64,000 nucleotides of DNA from Ignelater luminosus (lineage: Eukaryota > Arthropoda > Insecta > Coleoptera > Elateridae): the NCBI GenBank assembly GCA_011009095.1, contig VTPC01005851.1:82238-146237 (forward strand), in the 5' to 3' direction. Position numbers and translations under genes: made by a program. The notes beneath the pieces were generated by a model, which was given only the letters and a program-made list of their open reading frames with translations, made no database searches and was not told where the DNA came from. Below are positions 59,831 through 64,000 of the stretch, in pieces (position 1 is the stretch's first letter; each line of letters starts with the position of its first letter).

Positions 59831-61513
59831 ATAAAGATTTTATTACATTGCAGTTTATGGCATTTTTCTATTTGTGAGGATTTTAAATGTGTTGGGCCCT
59901 CTCGGGACCTAATTGGTAATTCCGCACTGAACACACACAAAGAAATAATAGAAAATCAGTTTTGTAAATTATTACATTTATTTTAGGAACATAATTTTTA
60001 CAAAAGTACAAAAATAGTTTTCTCTTTTTGTTTTACAGAATACATTACAAAGAATGTAAATTGAGGCACTAAATTTGTCAGTAACTTTTAAAAGATTCCA
60101 AACAAAAGTACATACATGTATATTAAAATTACATTGGTATGCTAAAAATTGCATCTTTAAAAACATTTGACTAGTTTTATTTATAAAACTAAATAACAAC
60201 CTATTTGTGCTACCAATAATTTAATGATCAGCCATTACTAAATTTACGCAATAATTGTTAGTTATGCATCAAGAAATGTTTATATGTATCAGCGACAATT
60301 TCAAGACTGAATCCTTCTAGTACGGTACACTTATTATGTGTACACTGTAACAATCGCAAGTAGTTATAATTGATTGTCTTATTAAATTTCCGGAAAAATC
60401 CAGCCTTTTCAGTTCAACAGTTATTTTATTAATTTAGAGATCCCAAATTTCAGACGTTTACCATAGTTAGTAGCCTCTTAAAAAACAATAATAAAATACT
60501 CAAACTTACATTTAAAATTATACATATAAAATATAAAAATACTGATTTTTAAAGAAATTGTACTTACATTCTAAAATTAAACATTATTTCAAAAAAAAAA
60601 ATTGAAAAATAAATGTGGTGAATTCTCAACTCGAAATAAATTAATCATAAAAAATAAATTACACATTCCTTCTACCAAATGCATTCGGATTAATAATTCC
60701 ATGATAAAGACTACTCTAGTTGAGTAATTTCTTTTCCATTTTAAAAATATTTTAAGAAATTGTATAAGTCTTATCTGCTTATATTGCATAAAAATGTTTA
60801 TAGTTCGCGATTGCAATAGTTCTGTTTTTCTTTTCCAAATTACATTAATGACAGCCCAAGTAGAATAAAATGTCAGTAAGTTAACCTTAAAAATTACAAG
60901 TGTCACTTTGACAAACCAAGTTAACCTTAAAAACTGCAATTGTCACTTTACCAAGTCAAAATCTTGCTTTTTTAAATACAATTAATAAGAAAAAAAATCA
61001 CAATTGATCATAACTATTTACATTTGCCCGGTATTGGTACCATCAAAACTTATCTTCAACGGCTAAATCAATCTCTTTTTTTCTTTTAAATTAAGAGAGC
61101 TTACATGTATTGAAAATCTACTTGTAATACCCAAAGGGAACAATTATAATAGAATCTTGTTCTTTGCATTTTCAATCATGTACAACAAAGAAATAATCTA
61201 ATTATACACTATAACCATCTTCACGATCAAGAGTATTATCATTAAAATACATAATTGCTGCATAAGACAAGAGTTACTTGTACATTGCTGTAATAATATT
61301 ATATCTCTATTTAAAATTAATATTAAAATTCATCAACTATTAGCTCTTAAAATATACTTTTACAGATAATTATCTCACTCTTAAAACAATCATACAATAC
61401 AAACATATGGTAACAAAGTCTTTGTATCCATGTGTTTTAAATAAGAAATTTCCTATAAAGTCTTCTATAATTGTACTTCACAATTAACGTTATTACAATA
61501 TTAGTATATTAGA
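59831..61513. other. AT-rich DNA and probable STYX 3' UTR
   Basis: I see no supported coding sequence. Frames at 59978-60199 and 60589-60939 on - have random composition. Two tandem copies of a dispersed repeat are at 60887-60959. Confidence 0.45.
60887..60959 (+). repeat. Dispersed repeat, two tandem copies (B, C)
   Basis: AAGTTAACCTTAAAAATTAC with AAGTGTCACTTTGACAAACC is directly followed by AAGTTAACCTTAAAAACTGC with AATTGTCACTTTACCAAG. Both copies match the stretch at 38992-39033 next to SEC61 gamma. Unit length is about 40 bp. Confidence 0.6.
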
Positions 61514-62269
61514 TCACATTAAATGCAGCTGATTGTAATAAATTTCTAAGTCTTGAACACACATATCCTCACCGTTACTTACAGGACTCGATGGAGGTTG
61601 AATGAGATCAATATCAACCATTTCAGTAAGATGTTCACTTTTACGTTTATATCTATGTTTATCAGTTGATGATTCTCCTTGTTCAAGAATCTGTCTTGCT
61701 TTGTATATAGGTTCGTATTCGGCTAGTTGCGCAAAAAATCCTTCATTTGGTTTAATGCATTCTCGACGCTTTTTCACTAACGTGTACGCATCTCTAAAAT
61801 ATTATCATTCTTAAAATCATTTCTATCCCATACAAACATATTAGTCTACTTACTTGCAAGTAAGTCCCAACTTCTCCATGATATAAGCCAGGACTAGAGT
61901 AGCACTCCTCGAGTTACCATTATTACCATGAATTAACACCTTAGCATTTTTTGCCCAAGCATTATCAATGAATTGTCTCACTTTAGGAAAAAATCTAATT
62001 ATGTTTTCTGTCGCTGTATCAGCAATTTCTAACGTTAAATAAGTAAAGATGGGATCTGTAATGTATGGTCTTATAAAATCGTCTTCTCCAGGTTGACGAA
62101 CGCATACAATGTGAGTGATCCCTTGATCTAATAGTAAATTTCGACAATCTTTTGAAGCGACAGAATAAGGTCCAAGAAAAAGCCCAGGAATAATTTCTTG
62201 CATTGAATAATTCCAATTATTGGGAGTTGAATATAAAGAAATATTATTACACCTAGTTGCTACGTCCAT
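61514..62269 (-). CDS. STYX: Serine/threonine/tyrosine-interacting protein (STYX) pseudophosphatase
   Basis: Exons 62269-61854 and 61793-61514 encode 231 aa (human STYX has 223). The dual-specificity phosphatase fold is clear: MQEIIPGLFLGPYS (residues 23-36), ITHIVCVRQ (51-59), IADTATENIIRFFP (82-95) and the signature loop at 114-121. There the active-site HCxxGxxR reads His114-Gly-Asn-Asn-Gly-Asn-Ser-Arg121, so the catalytic Cys is replaced by Gly as in known STYX proteins. It should bind, not cleave, phosphoproteins; STYX anchors ERK in the nucleus and binds FBXW7 in mammals. The intron splits a Lys codon (AA|A). The C-terminal tail after LAEYEPIYKAR is variable. A further upstream exon with a different start cannot be excluded. 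Confidence 0.93.
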
Positions 62270-63379
62270 TGCAGTATACTTAATAAATCTACAAGATAAA
62301 CTCGATTTTAGTAAAGGTCAGTTCAGCTGACAATAAAAAAAAGAGGTTAGGTTAAGTAATGTAAAGGCGCCAAAAGGTTAGTGTTTTATATTTTGATATC
62401 TTATGAAATATAACGTTTGGATAAGTTATCTTTTAAGTTTGATGATAAGGAAAATGCTATAAAAAACATATAAATAGCACAAAACCACGAAAAATACTTC
62501 CATCAAACGGCGCGGTCTCATTTAATGAAACACATGCGTTTTTCATAACTTACCTTAAAATATTACTATATCCTAAAGCCCAAGAGAGTATCACTGCATT
62601 TTAAAACTCTAATAAATCAATCTAAAGCGATTCTAAAGCAAATTAATTGTTAACACACTAAATTTTTTGAGTATTAACGTCAAACACTAAAATCATTATG
62701 AAAGGTATTGAACTTCTTACAATAGTGTACAGATGGCGCACCATGGGTAAAGTTGAGTAATGGCGCGTTATTTGAAAAAGAAAAAGAATTCTGATGGAAC
62801 GAGAGCTTTATTTTACGAGATCTTCTACATATCAACAGAAGTAGTTGTAACCAAGTTGTAACATTAAGACAGTTATTTCGCTCACATACTTCTTTATACT
62901 GCTCTTACATTTGTAATTGTTTCGTGTAGTTTCTCATTAATATTTAAGCTAAACATATTGAAAAAATATGGCAAGAATATCAATTATGCAATAAATATGT
63001 ATCTTAAAATTAAACTAATATCACCTTTTGACATAAACATTTAACATTTATGAAATGATAATGGGAAATATTGTGTACATCGGCAAAAAGTTTCACTAAA
63101 TTATGTGCAGAAAATAGCAATTATAGCATTGTCACATTCATACTTATTTTACTTATTATTACAATTAGACTAGAATCTGAAGCAAACACTATATACAACA
63201 TTCTTAAAATATTAGAAATATACATAAGGAACAATGTAAAAACTCAACAATATACAAATAAATAAGCTGGAAACAAAATTGAGTTTAAACTTCTGAGCTA
63301 AAATTAAACGTAAGCTTATTATTTGTCATGTAATATACGTGTGCTATTTTGCTAGATTTCTCTTCACAGAATTCTTCTT
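62270..63379. other. STYX upstream region and Unc-76/FEZ 3' UTR
   Basis: The STYX promoter should lie in the left part and the FEZ 3' UTR in the right part, since both genes run leftward. The plus-strand frame at 63071-63265 shows no family resemblance. I see no TATA box or other clear promoter signal by eye. Confidence 0.45.
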
Positions 63380-63967
63380 TTATGTTGGACAAATCACTGC
63401 AAGAAATATTCTAGTAAATATAATATTACATTAATTCTTTGTAAAAATGTTACCTACCTTTTAAAATATAATCTGTTAAAAGAGCGGGTACAGTTGGACT
63501 ATCTTCATTTATCGCTTTTAGAACTGAAACAGAGTCAGTGTTAAAACCTAACAAACTAAAACTAAACATAAGCACATCTTACTTTTTATAAGGACCTGTA
63601 ACGTTTGGTTGTCAGGTGGTCCACTATCTAAGTGATATGGGATAACGGTGGTTAAATACTGTAAAAAAAAACCGATCTTAATTACACTGATGATCAGTAG
63701 ACATATAAACAAATACCTTTGGGTCTAAACCACTTGGTGGACGAATTGCATTTCCTTTAGAACTTCTTTTCTTTTCAACATGATATTGTCTTCGTTTATT
63801 TTGAACGGCAAGTAACAAAGAGATAAATGTATTTTTCAACTCCTTTTCATATTCTAGTTCATCCCTCAGTGCCAACTCTGTGATTAATGTTTCGGAGAAT
63901 TCTCTAATTAAAACTTCTAATTCCATATACAGTTCATTAAGTTGTGATAAACTGAGATCGCGAAGTT
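63380..63967 (-). CDS. Unc-76: Unc-76/FEZ family protein, C-terminal exons (partial)
   Basis: Four exons are visible: 63967-63717, 63658-63583, 63523-63458 and 63396-63380, with stop TAA at 63382-63380. They give the last 135 residues and phases close at each junction. Text matches the conserved FEZ C-terminal half: ELRDLSLSQLNEL, ETLITELALRDELEYEKELK, NTFISLLLAVQNKRRQYHVE, then YLTTVIPYHLDSGPPDNQTL and INEDSPTVPALLTDYILK, ending VICPT. Much of the first exon is coiled-coil-like. FEZ/Unc-76 proteins are kinesin-1 adaptors for axonal transport of vesicles and act in axon growth and fasciculation. The 5' part of the gene lies beyond the right edge, and the first visible exon begins within a Glu codon. 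The intron of about 60 bp between the last two exons is short, as usual in insects. Confidence 0.93.
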
Positions 63968-64000
63968 CTGAAACATAAAATTATCTTAAGTTACTCTTGA

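Overview
The window reads as nuclear DNA of an insect. It is AT-rich, with small exons, GT-AG introns, long gene-poor stretches and many decayed transposons. An insect origin is supported by a dATF3-type bZIP gene, an insect-style tandem pair of arylalkylamine N-acetyltransferase-like genes, an NPC2/MD-2 lipid-binding gene and an Unc-76/FEZ gene. A beetle is my guess, but nothing here proves the order. No bacterial, viral or CRISPR feature was seen.

Six host loci are supported, seven genes in all. (1) ATF3 on + (coding exons 16942-17361 and 24849-25457, 342 aa, with a 7.5 kb intron). (2) Two tandem GNAT acetyltransferase genes on - (32127-32827 and 33315-34016) with the same two-exon structure. 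(3) SEC61 gamma on - (39244-39835, complete, 68 aa). (4) An NPC2-like gene on + (exons between 40722 and 49517, 149 aa), divergent from SEC61 gamma and with an 8 kb first intron full of transposon relics. (5) STYX pseudophosphatase on - (61514-62269, 231 aa). (6) The 3' end of an Unc-76/FEZ gene on - (63380-63967), which runs off the right edge. Reading frames and phases close exactly across all the introns given.

The rest is mobile-element material of several classes. There is an RTE-like LINE (12.1-14.0 kb), an R2-like RT relic (27.9-28.9 kb) and two Tc1-like transposase tails (30.2-31.0 kb). Next come a hAT tail (34.2 kb), a second RTE-like LINE (42.0-42.9 kb) and a Jockey-like LINE followed by ~43 bp repeats (45.2-46.6 kb). 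Then there is a DNA-transposon-like C-terminus (46.6-47.15 kb), a possible RNase H relic (47.6-48.0 kb), a mariner-style foldback element (51.9-52.4 kb) and a hAT/ZMYM-type transposase (52.5-55.2 kb). The last is split by a 389 bp terminal-inverted-repeat element full of GGACGTCC palindromes. A nearly full-length CR1/Jockey-group LINE lies at 55.7-59.8 kb. Two further palindromic elements (4.5 kb and 19.2-19.6 kb) encode nothing.

I do not see a convincing new multi-gene system. The items most worth a second look are the structured GGACGTCC element, a 39 bp in-frame candidate microexon inside the ATF3 intron, a cluster of CRE/UPR-type sites in front of SEC61 gamma, and a perfect inverted repeat around a CRE half-site upstream of ATF3.
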